Program-made: the position numbers and the translations under genes
Shown here: positions 11,898-22,230 of the stretch, piece by piece
Layout: every line of letters starts with the position of its first letter
Numbering within the stretch: position 1 is the stretch's first letter
From: Coniella vitis
Taxonomy: Eukaryota; Ascomycota; Sordariomycetes; Diaporthales; Schizoparmaceae
Length of the DNA stretch: 64,000 bases
Assembly (NCBI GenBank): GCA_011317545.1
Contig: WUJK01000006.1
Coordinates: forward strand, 868,001-932,000
Reading direction: 5' to 3'
Notes under the pieces: model-generated
What the model was told of the DNA's origin: nothing
Database searches by the model: none
Seen by the model: the letters and a program-made list of their open reading frames with translations, nothing else

Positions 11898-12944
11898 TAC
11901 AGGGGCTGAGGGGAGTTCGTTTTACAAAGTACTATCATAGCAGATTGAGCAAGACTTCCGAGGTTGTTTATTATTGCCTTACCATGGACTGTGTACTATG
12001 TATTAGCCTGAGGGGGTGGGCCCCCTGGGGCGCCGATTGCTCTGAATTGCTGAGAGGATCGCAGCGGTACATAGCAGGATGCTCACGCTTAGTGACCCTG
12101 GATCTTACCATGTACAGTGCCAGCGCCGCAGAGCCCTTACCGTGCTGAGCAAATGCCGGATGCTGGTCACGGCCTGCTGCAGTCCTTCCAAAGCCCCTTC
12201 GAAAACCTTCGATACTAGTTGCATGGACGCTCACTCGACCTTGAGAGGTGGTTTCGAGAACAATTGCGCCAGCCATCGAGCCATGTACGGCCCTTGGGAT
12301 CGCCTCCCGCACCGTGGACTTGATGATAGAGGCGTGGTGATATCGACTGCAGGGACCAAGTGACATAGTACAGTAAGTACATATTGAAGTACCTAGGTAG
12401 TACTAGGTATGTACCTGCAGAAACAGCAGCCCACGCGAGACGCCCAAACAAGGCCACCGATTCGACGAGCAAACACCTTTTTTTCTAAACAACCTACATA
12501 GTATCTGCGTAAGGCCTCGAAGTGGTGCTCATGCACTGCTGCATTTGGGGTCTGCTCTTGTGGCTGACTGCTTGCGGACTGCGCCCTGGTGCGGACTTCT
12601 ACTTATAGCACAGTGGTTGCAGTAAAGCGGCAGAGGCTTCCACCCTGCTATCACTCTGTGGCGCCTTCTGACAGCCAACAGCCTCCCCGCCCCCCTTCGA
12701 ACTAAATCTTTCTGGCATTCTCAACCTGCAGAATGCACTGCGGCGCATCGTACTGCCGCCTGACCTTGTTGAGCCTCACAGGTGGTGGCTGAAGCCAGAA
12801 ATACTTGGTCCAGCCCACCCTCAGCCGGACACAGCGCCCCCATCCGCATGGCGCTCAGCCTAATAAACAAGACCAAATTTGCAATCCTGCGAGATCCCAG
12901 CCGGGGTGAAGGGGCAAGCCCAGGGCTGGTTACTCTCGGCTAAG

Positions 12945-12969
12945 GGCTCACTACCTTTGTTAGTGAGCC
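12945..12969. repeat. Inverted repeat, 9-bp stem and 7-nt loop
   Basis: The arms GGCTCACTA and TAGTGAGCC are perfect complements around the loop CCTTTGT. It is isolated within gene-free DNA. No T-run follows, and no gene end is adjacent. Confidence 0.55.
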
Positions 12970-14102
12970 TCTGCTGCCCATGCAGAGAGCCCGGGCATGC
13001 TCACACCCCTTCGCGGCGTATGGTCTTGCTCTTTGACGGAGGCTGCTTCAGAAAGATCAAAGATGCACATCAGAGAGTCAGCAACGAGCACAACTGGTGT
13101 GTTTCTGCGGGTGGGCGGGTGTGTATCAAGCTTTGCGACCCACGGACCCGAATTTCCTCCTCAGCCCGGCCGGAGATGTGTATCCACACGCCTGGCTCCA
13201 CCATTTGATCTGTCTCTTCCAATGCTTATACCATAGTACGCGCCATGTACTATATAGCGGCGAGTGCAACAGCTTGGCAACGATGTGGTAGGATAGGAAA
13301 GAGCACAGAACAGAATAGCTCGGCAAGGGTTCGTCAGTCTTGGGTGTGGCACATGTACTATGTACACTCTTGAGGAATCTATCGGACGGGTCAGAGTCGT
13401 GTAGAGATTGTGGTTGTTTCTGGGTTATTCCCTAATAAGTGGCTCCCAGGCTTGCCAGGCTAAATAAAACGGAGTAGCAGAACACCTGGATAACTTGCAC
13501 TGTGCTCATGGTATACTATGCAGTAAGCACGCCTTGGAGTCGACCTCGATGTGCCATATTATAGTCTTCATCACAGCGCCTTTAGGCGCATGAAACCCTG
13601 AAGTCTGAGGTACGTTTATACAATCAAGCTACCTGCCCATGAACGGAGGTAGCTGGCCTTGCGAATAGCAAACAGCCTATTCTTGAGAAGTTCTTTAGCT
13701 AGAAAGAAAAGACTAACGGCATTGGGGCCTGGAAATCCCATGAGCTATATAGCAGATGGTGCCATTGTGTATGCATCACTTGTCCTCCAGTGATCTCTTC
13801 CCAAAGTGTATGAAAATATACAGCCATTTATTTCACTTCCAGAAACGACCAGAGATGCCCGAACGATCAACAAAGTCCTATTGCAGAATGTCGTCACCCT
13901 GGCTTGGCGACCGGAGCGGGCTATGGTTTCTAGTTCAAGAGGTGCCTCCACTGAAGCCCTGGCTCATCTGAGAAACTCATTCCAAGCAATCCCCCACTCA
14001 TTTGAGTCAAGCGCAATATCGCTGGGCATTGAAGAGGACCTGTGGGCAGCCAGTTAGTTTAAAGCAGGTTATCACCATGCCTTCATCAAATCTCATATAT
14101 TT

Positions 14103-14120
14103 TGTGTGTGTGTGTGTGTG
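14103..14120. repeat. (TG)n microsatellite
   Basis: Uninterrupted TG dinucleotide run of about nine units in gene-free DNA. Confidence 0.8.
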
Positions 14121-15696
14121 CGCTATGTAAGCAAGGCCTCCCCCTATTTCTTTGGAGACGCTACTCTTCGAGCCGGGTGACCATTAGGAGACCTACGCCC
14201 AAGTAGAACCAAAAGACTGAGAAAAAAAAAAACATTACTCGTCCAGACTATTGATCATGTACGGACAGGACTGTAGGCAGAAGGAGGTTGCGTGACATGA
14301 TATCTGGAAATGAAAGCGGAAACGGGGCAATCTTACGCGCCCAGCTAATTGGCGACCCAGCAAACCACTCACCGCTTGTGCTCGGCCGCTCACCTAAAGG
14401 AGCGTCTTCGGCGGCAAATAAGTAATCATCGTTCGGACATCACACAGAAATTCTGAGATAAGGGCCACGACGATTCTTGATCGTTTGTTCTTTGTTGGCC
14501 AGCAATTCATGTATATCAATAGTAGCAAGAGCTGATTGATTCCCCTCTTGTACTATGCAACGGCCTCGCGTATATGCACGCTGATTCCCTTTCACTGTAC
14601 AAAGCGAATCCACACCGAAGCTAGTTTTCATATGCACAACATACCATTGATACTGTACTTCATATAATAGGCCTAAGAAGTACGCATTCGGAAACCCAAA
14701 AGGAAAAGCACCAGGCCAAACTGGCCCCCCAGAGGCAAGCCGTGTCGCCGTGTGGCAGACCAATCGCTCCATCCGGGAGATCTGGATAATTTGCTTCTCC
14801 TCTCCTCATTACGGTCCACCTAATAAATAAAGAAAATTTGTTTGAGTAACCACACTCTTTTATTTGGGGAGGAGGGGGAGGGGGAGGGGCCTCTGCTGCA
14901 TGTCCTCTTTCCTAACCTAAGTGATTGACATTGCACCAATATTACAAAGGAGCATTCTCCTCCCAACCCTCCTTTCACCGCAATACAGTGCGCTATCACA
15001 CCTCTTGGGCTGTGTGATACTTGTTATGAAACCTGCGAACGGACGTCACAACCCTGCGGAAAGTTCCGTGGGCCATAGCGGTTCCCTCACAGAGTACGGC
15101 GGCAGCACTTACAGTGATATGTACCCAGCGAGACAGCGAGACTGGATAGCGTACCTCAAGACCAACGAGCAAAAAGAGTCCTTGCATGTACTTCAGATTA
15201 CGCGGGCGACTGATCCACTCGTTATACAAAAGTATGCGAACTCGGCCTTGGGTAATTATGTACGCAGGGCTGTGCGTGTTGTATGTATGCTACGATTCTC
15301 AGGCCGTCTTTCTTCATTTCCCAATAAATAACATCTTCCTTCTAGAAGCACGCTTCTGAGTGCACCATGATTGACGTCGCAGCGCACGGCCGTTTCGTCA
15401 TGCGTGGAATCCGAGAGCTTCTTTTGTTTAAGGAAGGAAGACTTGGAAATATACGCGAGACTCCATATCTGCGTCTCAGCGACGATGGTAACATCAAGAT
15501 AAAGTTGAGCGGCCCCGCATTGCCCCAAGCAACCTTCCGCACGCTGGCATAATTCCTATCTTCGAATTGCACTTCGCATTCTGAAGTTCCGAGAAGCGAA
15601 AGGGGGATGGCATTCAGTACCTTGGCGTCTCTAGCACCGTCTTCTATTTCTCTCAACTCTTTCCAAAACTTTGTTTTGTATCGTGTGTTCATGCGT

Positions 15697-17027
15697 CTAT
15701 TGATCGACAGAAACATCGTCATCTTCACCTTCAACCTGGACGATGCGCCCTTCCACGTTTGAGGCAACTTCGGGGGCAATACTATTCAAGAACTCTTGGT
15801 CCTTGCCAACCAGTGTCACGGTATTCCGTGACTTTTCCCATCGAGGATAGCTGCCCACCTTGATACCTCGCGACTCAACCTTCTTTGCTAATTCAGTGAG
15901 GTATGGAGCGACAGCGCTTTCTGGTAGAGGTGTCGAGATGAGGATCCGGCAGGTTCCCTTGCCCTCGGGGTCAACTAAGCGGGGCAAAATGTGTGGCTTC
16001 AGGCTGTCCAGCAGACCCTCGACTGCGCATTGTGTACGCCAATGTTAGCGGCGCTGGTGTACAGCAAGGCCGCAAGATGGGATGACTCACAAAGCCTAGG
16101 AACTCCAGGGAGGATATGCACATTGCCATTCACAACGGCTACTGGAACCCAAAGATCCTCTCGTGGGAAGAGGAATTGCTTCTCGAGCGGAATCGAGTCG
16201 TCCGTGGGGAGTTCAACCATTCGTAACTTGGCCGTCTTTGCTGGGGATTCCTCATCCCAGTTGAAAGGCTTTTGACCAGGTTGAGTCCTGGAAAGCTTCT
16301 TCATCCTCTCGTAGGCTTCCTCATACAGTTTGATCTGGAGCCCAAATGCCTTTGCTATGGACTGATAGGTAATGTCATCGTGCCTAGCAAGAGTTCAGCC
16401 ACAAAACCTGCAAGGAACTTCCTGTGAAGTCATCATTACTCACGTTGGTCCAATACCGCCACTTGAAAGGAGGATTACATTAGCAAGAACGACTGCTTCA
16501 AGATTTCAAGTCTTTGTCCTCACCTGGTTACAACAAAATCATATCGATCGCTCATGCGCCGCACGGCTTCAATGATTTCTGCCTCATCGTCTTCGATCAC
16601 CTCAATCCTTTTCAGTTGCTAAGAAAACAGTATCAGCACGCGTACATGTTAAATGAAAAACATCTATCCACACCGTCTACCTCTCTTGTATACACAAGAT
16701 GATAAGAAGACAGCACAATGCGGGAGAACAACCTACAATACCCAGATTGAAACAAAAACTCGCCATATAGTTCGAGTTGGTCTTGACAAGTCGCAACGCT
16801 TATTTAGCCAAAACCTTGCCCACTACCATAAACACTGGAGCACGCAAAAGCCACTATAGTAGACTTACGTCTTTGGTCTAGTCAACCGAGCATCAGTAAC
16901 GAGTTCCTAAACAATAGCATGGCACATAATGACTCGCCTTTCCCCCAAGGACCTCATCGCCAATGACAAGGCATGCTGCCGTATGTATGGTCCGCGCATG
17001 ATTGCGCGCTGCCGTCGAAGATGCCAT
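15697..17027 (-). CDS. MoaB/Mog (molybdopterin-binding fold) domain protein, FAD1/CinA N-terminal-like
   Basis: Predicted soluble protein with the MoCF-binding fold found in MoaB, gephyrin, CinA and the N-terminal part of animal FAD synthases. Catalytic role in fungi is unsettled. Seven exons fit: 17027-16938, 16877-16869 (9 nt, TKD), 16781-16737, 16618-16524, 16461-16444 (18 nt), 16383-16091 and 16022-15697, giving 291 residues. The first intron begins GC, not GT (AAG|GCGAGT). The conserved run GDEVLGGK|TKD|TNSNY is restored only by that splice plus the 9-nt exon. Then follow LKRIEVIEDDEAEIIEAV, VVTSGGIGPTHDDITY (the family's signature loop, split by the 18-nt exon) and VVNGNVHILPGVPRL. Stop codon lies at 15697-15699. 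The family call is firm. Confidence 0.88.
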
Positions 17028-17677
17028 GATGCGTCCTGTTAATCGTGCACCGGCCGAGGACAAGGGCGCAACGTAAGAGCACGCAAAGATGGGCTGTGGA
17101 AGATGATGCGCCACCTGGGCGAGGCGGAAGAACATTAAAGAGGCGCTGGTGGACTGGCTGTCACGGCCGGTATCTCTGTGTTTACTTGGCAGCGACCTTG
17201 TGTCTCTGGGGAAAGTCACAGTTCTGCTGCCCAAACTTGTCCGACGGAGCGCGACCCTCCCTTTATGGTGAGGTCATTGAAACTTGTGGTTCCTGATCCG
17301 TGGCTGATGCATGTATGTATGGGGTGCTGCTAGCAATCGGCACCGTCCTCGACCCTACTATGGAAGTACCATGTACAGGGGCAGAGGGGCAAAGAGGGGG
17401 TTCTGGATTGCTTGTCACTTGCATATGAGGGGCTGCTCATAGCGGGGCGGTCCGCTCGGCGCTCAAGCGGCATCCCTCATCCCTGTGCCAGCTTGAGAGC
17501 ATTCAACAACGGTCTTCTATAGAGTTATCGCCCAACGACCTATTGACGCCCCCCGGTCCTGAAGTTGACCCCCAGGAAGCCTGTGAAATTATACACCTTC
17601 GCAATAGATCTATCCAGCAGATCTATAGCCTGCGCAGCTTGTCACCAAGACGCTTCCTACCTGACATAGTCCCCACC
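17028..17677. promoter_or_regulatory. Divergent promoter region, MoaB/Mog gene / GMF
   Basis: This 650 bp stretch separates two divergent gene starts. It contains a CCATGTACAGG-type word near 17370 and no supported ORF. Confidence 0.4.
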
Positions 17678-18434
17678 ATGGTACGGAACACCTGGGGAAT
17701 CGTGGACATGCCCATGCGGTTGCCTAGCACGGATCTCTGCCACCGCCCTTATCCTTCAGTATGACAGGCCACTGGACTGACAAAAGTTCTGCCCTATGTG
17801 CAGAGTTCCGAAGCCAGATTGTATACCTTCTCGCAAGAGACGAAAGATCATTTGCGCAAGTTCCGTCTCGGGACATCTAGAGCAAGCAACCCGCAAGCTG
17901 TCATATGTACGCATTCCTCCTAGTTTGGAGCCCCTTGCAACTCGTCAGCATACTTGACTATCCACCCGGGCCATACCGATGCTTCGACACCATACCACGT
18001 AACGAGAGACCCAGGGCTGATGAATAGGGCATCTTTCGGCAGACCTGATTGATAAGGCGACCAAGGAGATCAAGCAAGATGAGGATAAGACGGTGTACAA
18101 GAGCCTGGAGGAGATTGGGGACGACTTGCCGGACCACTCACCTAGATTTGTTCTGCTGAGTTATCCCATGACGCTGGTGAGTAAGGACCAAGAAGAAAGC
18201 AGCGCGCATGTGTATCGTTCTGGACTAACAAAGATTGGTCCACAGGACTCCGGCCGCGTATCGGTACCTTACGTCTTGCTATTCTACCTCCCGGTTACAT
18301 GCAACAGCGAATTGCGCATGCTGTATGCAGGCGCAAAGGAGCTCTTCCGAAACACGGCAGAGGTCAACAAGGTCATTGACATCGCTTCGACGGAGGACTT
18401 GGAAGAAATCCCAGAGAAGCTCGGCGCCGCCTAA
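17678..18434 (+). CDS. GMF1: Glia maturation factor (ADF/cofilin family)
   Basis: ADF-homology protein that binds Arp2/3 complex and prunes actin branches; the yeast counterpart is Aim7. Coding exons are 17678-17680 (the ATG alone), 17804-17906, 18043-18176 and 18246-18434; every junction keeps frame and gives 142 residues, exactly the usual GMF length. After M come SSEARLYTFSQETKDHLRKF, then IYLIDKATKEIKQDEDKTVY, DDLPDHSPRFVLLSYPMTL, DSGRVSVPYVLLFYLPVTC and the cofilin-like long helix ELRMLYAGAKELFRNT. The tail EEIPEKLG is typical. The start rests on ATG|GTACGG followed by a CTGAC branch site and a GTGCAG acceptor. Its 3' end meets the NBP35 3' end 184 bp away. Confidence 0.9.
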
Positions 18435-18618
18435 GCTTAGAAGTTTCGCAAAGCATTGAGGCGGAGTGCTGCAATCCACGTGCATATAAGGCAGTGAAGG
18501 TTGGCGTGCAATAACGTTCTGCGTGCACCCTGAGTTGCTGTTCCAGGCAGGTCCATGTTGTATGGCGTTATCATCAGTGCGGGGTATCATTTTTTGGTAT
18601 TGAATTTGCTGGGGGCAT

Positions 18619-19707
18619 CTAATCTTCTGACAACGAATCATCTACATCAAGCCCTATCTGGGTTGCGACACTCCTGGCTACTCTCTTGAGAGCCTTACAT
18701 GCAGGACTGTCGGGGAAAGAGTCGAAATAACTTTCGCCGTAGTCGCACGCCATGCCGATCCGAGGATCCAATGGGACGCCACCTAGAAAAGGTATCCCCA
18801 AGTCTTTTGCCAAGGTCTCGCCTCCTCCAGTAGTGGCCTCAAATATCTGGCTTTCATGTGTGCACTTTGGGCAGACGAAGCCACTCATATTGTCCACCAG
18901 TCCCAGAATCTTGATGCCAGCTTTGCGACAGAAATCAATCTCCTTCTGCACATCCAGCAGTGAGACTTCGTTTGGCGTTGTCACCACGACCGCTCCGTCA
19001 ATGCCGCTGGCCTTCAAGAACGAGTTCACACTCAAATGCTCATCACTGGTTCCGGGCGGAGTGTCGACCAGTAGCAGATCCATGTCACCCCAATCGACAT
19101 CCTTTAGAAATTGCTTGATCAAGCCATTTTTCTTGGGTCCTCTCCATATTATTGCATCGTCCTTGTTGGGCAGCATGAACTGAATGCTCATAACCCCAAG
19201 ATTGTCCATGACCCAAACAGGCGACCAGCCCGAATTGCTAACGTGTATCGTCTCGGCCTCGGCGCCCATCATCTTGGGGATGGATGGGCCGCATATATCT
19301 GTATCCATGATGCCAATCGTGCTATCGGGGTTGAGGGCAAACGCGTGCGCCAGCATACTCGTAAAGGTAGATTCTAAGTCATTCAAGTCAGTCCAGTGTC
19401 CTATGTCAAGCTGACGGGCGCCCCGTGACGTACTACCGACGCCTCCTTTGCCACTGAGCACAAGCACACGGTGCTTGACACCTGCCAACCGTTGCGAGAT
19501 CAACGGTATGTCTGGATCGGGGCCTTTTGGTGCTGAGGCACATATTTGCTGGTTTGGGCAGCCAGCGCAAGAATCTGCTGTTCCTGCTCTCTCTGATTCG
19601 GGACCAGGACAGTGTTCTGGCTCCGGCGCGACCAGCTGGGTTTTCGCCTTGATAGGGTTACTGAGGACGTCTTGTATAGACTCGCGCTCTTCAAAGGAGG
19701 GCGCCAT
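18619..19707 (-). CDS. NBP35: Cytosolic Fe-S cluster assembly P-loop ATPase NBP35
   Basis: Scaffold ATPase of the cytosolic iron-sulfur protein assembly (CIA) machinery, which works with Cfd1. Exon 1 is 19707-19434, the intron 19433-19374 (GTACGT..TAG, 60 nt) and exon 2 19373-18619, giving 342 residues. The N-terminal Fe-S ligand motif C33-x13-C47-x2-C50-x5-C56 separates NBP35 from CFD1. Walker A is GKGGVGKST at 86-94 and is completed only by splicing. DTPPGTSDEHL and a second cysteine pair CPKC at about 259-262 follow. The intron length is a multiple of three and carries no stop, so the unspliced frame stays open with 20 extra residues. Divergent from the ECM11-domain gene. Confidence 0.95.
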   Translation of the reverse strand: MAPSFEERESIQDVLSNPIKAKTQLVAPEPEHCPGPESERAGTADSCAGCPNQQICASAPKGPDPDIPLISQRLAGVKHRVLVLSGKGGVGSTSRGARQLDIGHWTDLNDLESTFTSMLAHAFALNPDSTIGIMDTDICGPSIPKMMGAEAETIHVSNSGWSPVWVMDNLGVMSIQFMLPNKDDAIIWRGPKKNGLIKQFLKDVDWGDMDLLLVDTPPGTSDEHLSVNSFLKASGIDGAVVVTTPNEVSLLDVQKEIDFCRKAGIKILGLVDNMSGFVCPKCTHESQIFEATTGGGETLAKDLGIPFLGGVPLDPRIGMACDYGESYFDSFPDSPACKALKRVARSVATQIGLDVDDSLSED

Positions 19708-20292
19708 AATTTGTATGTATATCGAGATGTAGTGCAGACGATCAAAGGAATGATGAACCAAGAGGTATGCGGGAGAAGACAAATTTGGGAACTTTATCGT
19801 CATGCCTTGGAGCGGCAAGTTGACCAGTAAGTTGATTGATAATATGTTGCGTCCTAGTAAGCCGTACCCGAGACCGGCCCCGCCCTAAATGGAAGCGCAG
19901 ACAGGGCCGTCTGCAGTTTCCCGCTCCGCTCTTCTTGTGGCGCAGTACATGTGTTGTACTTTGCCACTCGGTGTCTTGCACACTGAGAAAGGAAGTACTT
20001 ATCAGGTAGAGCAAATATTTTGTACGAATGGTGGACAAGGATCCTTGTTACCGTCATGGTTCTGGGGAAGGCACAACGCGCTCTCGCGTTCTTTTGTGCA
20101 ACAGACACGGACATCGCTCGAAAGTCTGCAGCGTATTGGGCGCATTTTCCTTTGTCGAGTGGCTCGTCTCCTCAACACTGCATCTGTGATGCGTTGACAT
20201 CTTATATCCTCGTCAGAGCGACACTTAGCTCAGCCCAGTCTGTTCATGTGAAGGCCCATTCCATCATCCCATATAAATTTCAACAACTCACG
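19708..20292. promoter_or_regulatory. Divergent promoter region, NBP35 / ECM11-domain gene
   Basis: This 585 bp stretch lies between two divergent start codons. The frame of the plus-strand gene stays open upstream to 20020 but lacks conserved sequence there, so I treat it as leader. Confidence 0.4.
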
Positions 20293-21951
20293 ATGGGCCC
20301 TTTCGCGAAGCAAAAGTTACAGCACTTCATATCGCAGTATGATGACGCACCAGAAACCCACCCTCACGGCCCTAACAGCCCGCCTCTCCAAATTGTGGCC
20401 GATGCAGCCAGTTCTACTAATGCATCGCCGCTTTTAGGGCCGAAGCGTGACGATATCGTGAATCCCACCAAGATACCAATTGGTATATCCAGACCTGCTA
20501 GACTGGGCAATAGCGGCTTAAAAACTGTCGACGATCCACGCACCAGACATTTGACATCAAAACCGCGCGATGGGCTTCTTGGGGTGCGACCTGGCTGGGA
20601 ATCGGCGCCTCCGCCCTCGACTTCTCCCGAGTCATCCCATGACAACAACGATGGCGGACTGCGTGAGCGTTGGGAAGAGCAGTCAAACGTGCAATCCTTA
20701 TTTTCAGAGACTGTGCCAACACGACCAGTCTCCGCCAATGGTGACATAGATCGAGATGACACGATGTCTGACATACTTGTCAACCGCCCACCACCCCGAC
20801 GTGGACGAGAGCCTCACGGGAGCTCAAAAGCCGAATCGGCCAAGAAGAGACACTCTGGAGGCCTACCTCAATTCAAATTTGAGAACGGACAGCTTGGCCT
20901 TGCTATGATTGATCCACAAGGGCTCAGTACAAGCATGATCACCCACGCACCCAAGAGCAAAGTTCCAGAAGCAACACAGTACCGACAGAATCCATTTGAA
21001 ACGACATCAGAGGATACGAGTCCTCGGACATACCGCGGACGTGGATTTCTGCACTCCAAATTCCCTCACCATGGCAACGACACAAGCAAGGGACGCACCC
21101 ACGTCGAACGTGCTGCATTTCACATGGATGCTGCCAAGCAATTGTCTCCAGAAAAGTATGACGCCGAGACCGATGCCATTCATCCGCAGATATTTGCCAA
21201 ACCGGACAGGATTCATAGCATCAGCGATCAACGTGCAGTAGTGCAAGACCAAAACAAGAGTCTTACACGCATAGAGATTCCAGAGGCTGACTCAGACTCG
21301 GAAGAGAGTGACAATTTTCCCTTGGAGCGAGACTTCCAACATCAGTCTACAGCTCCAGCATTCAATCCAGCAAACGCCAATAATGATGCGACTGTCATCT
21401 TCAGCCCGCAACAGCCCATGATACCAATGAAGCCAGCAAAAGCAGTGACCCTTAAAGATACTGTTCAGGCTGAAAAGGTGTCCCACGCGAAGGGCCACCA
21501 GCCTTCTTCAAAAAAACGTCGCCTCAGTATTGACTACGACGACGCTGCATTGCAAAAGATGAGTTTTGTGGAACTTCAAAACGAGCCGTTTGATCATGAT
21601 CCCACCAAAAGACTAGCGCACTCGCCAGCTAAGCCTCCAGCAGACAACCTCGGCGACCAGCTCAACTTTTATAGCGCTCAAGATGAGGACGCTCAAGGTC
21701 AATTCTTTGGGCAGATGTCGCTCAAAGACTGGGAAGACAGTGGCGACTGGTTCTTGGGTCGCTTTGCAGATATTGTGCAACAAATGAGAGAGGCACGTCA
21801 AAACAAGCGCAGGATGGTCGAGCATTATGAGAGAGAAATTTCGGACCGTGAAGAGGCAGTCCGTCGCAAGAAGGAAAGTATAGAGCGCAAGCTCTCCAAA
21901 CTGAACCACGACGGGACAGCGATGATGGAGGGCAAAGGATTAGATGACTAA
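20293..21951 (+). CDS. ECM11: ECM11 C-terminal domain protein
   Basis: Fungal protein carrying the ECM11 domain. In yeast Ecm11 is a SUMO-modified component of the synaptonemal complex central element that works with Gmc2; a meiotic role here is inferred. Single exon of 552 residues. Residues 1 to about 400 are low-complexity and charged, with an acidic patch (EADSDSEESDN). The conserved block runs from about 408 to 545: LQKMSFVELQNEPFDHDP, then QGQFFGQMSLKDWEDSGDWF and FADIVQQMREARQNKRRM. It ends in a coiled coil of Glu/Arg/Lys heptads. I chose the ATG at 20293 because MGPFAKQKLQHFISQYDD begins the compositionally consistent protein; the frame is open 91 codons further upstream. Confidence 0.82.
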   Translation: MGPFAKQKLQHFISQYDDAPETHPHGPNSPPLQIVADAASSTNASPLLGPKRDDIVNPTKIPIGISRPARLGNSGLKTVDDPRTRHLTSKPRDGLLGVRPGWESAPPPSTSPESSHDNNDGGLRERWEEQSNVQSLFSETVPTRPVSANGDIDRDDTMSDILVNRPPPRRGREPHGSSKAESAKKRHSGGLPQFKFENGQLGLAMIDPQGLSTSMITHAPKSKVPEATQYRQNPFETTSEDTSPRTYRGRGFLHSKFPHHGNDTSKGRTHVERAAFHMDAAKQLSPEKYDAETDAIHPQIFAKPDRIHSISDQRAVVQDQNKSLTRIEIPEADSDSEESDNFPLERDFQHQSTAPAFNPANANNDATVIFSPQQPMIPMKPAKAVTLKDTVQAEKVSHAKGHQPSSKKRRLSIDYDDAALQKMSFVELQNEPFDHDPTKRLAHSPAKPPADNLGDQLNFYSAQDEDAQGQFFGQMSLKDWEDSGDWFLGRFADIVQQMREARQNKRRMVEHYEREISDREEAVRRKKESIERKLSKLNHDGTAMMEGKGLDD

Positions 21952-22230
21952 GACACGTGCACCAGCCGCCCGTTTACTTGCACATTTGTGAGCTTATATC
22001 CTTTGGTATCTGGAGCATGTGCTACGAATCTGCTTCTAGAGAATGTCGATTCACAACGCATATGGCGAAGCTCATGATCAGTTCCTGGACGGTTTTCACA
22101 AACTTAGATGAACGCATGGTATTGAGAAGCGGCCTGGTGAGGCAAACGCTCGCCAGGGGTCGTGGTTTTGCTAGTATATTTTCAAGGTCTCAGGAGGATG
22201 AGAAGCTGTATTTTTTTGATGATAGAATAT

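Larger units (their letters stand above)
10959..15696. other. 4.7 kb gene-free region upstream of ras
   Basis: No supported gene is visible on either strand. The stretch holds the ras promoter and the 3' flank of the MoaB/Mog gene. It carries several GTAC/CATAG-rich words (11790-11802, 11884-11900, 11993-12002, 12364-12415, 13231-13255, 13355-13365), a 9-bp hairpin at 12945-12969, a TG run at 14103-14120 and a G-rich block near 14869-14889. ORFs such as 14921-15331 (136 codons) and 15367-15552 (61 codons) have no family resemblance that I can recognise. Confidence 0.45.

Noticed and set aside
20020..20292. 91-codon N-terminal extension of the ECM11-domain ORF
   Set aside because: Open by chance; unlike the rest in composition, and a clean ATG at 20293 starts the consistent protein.
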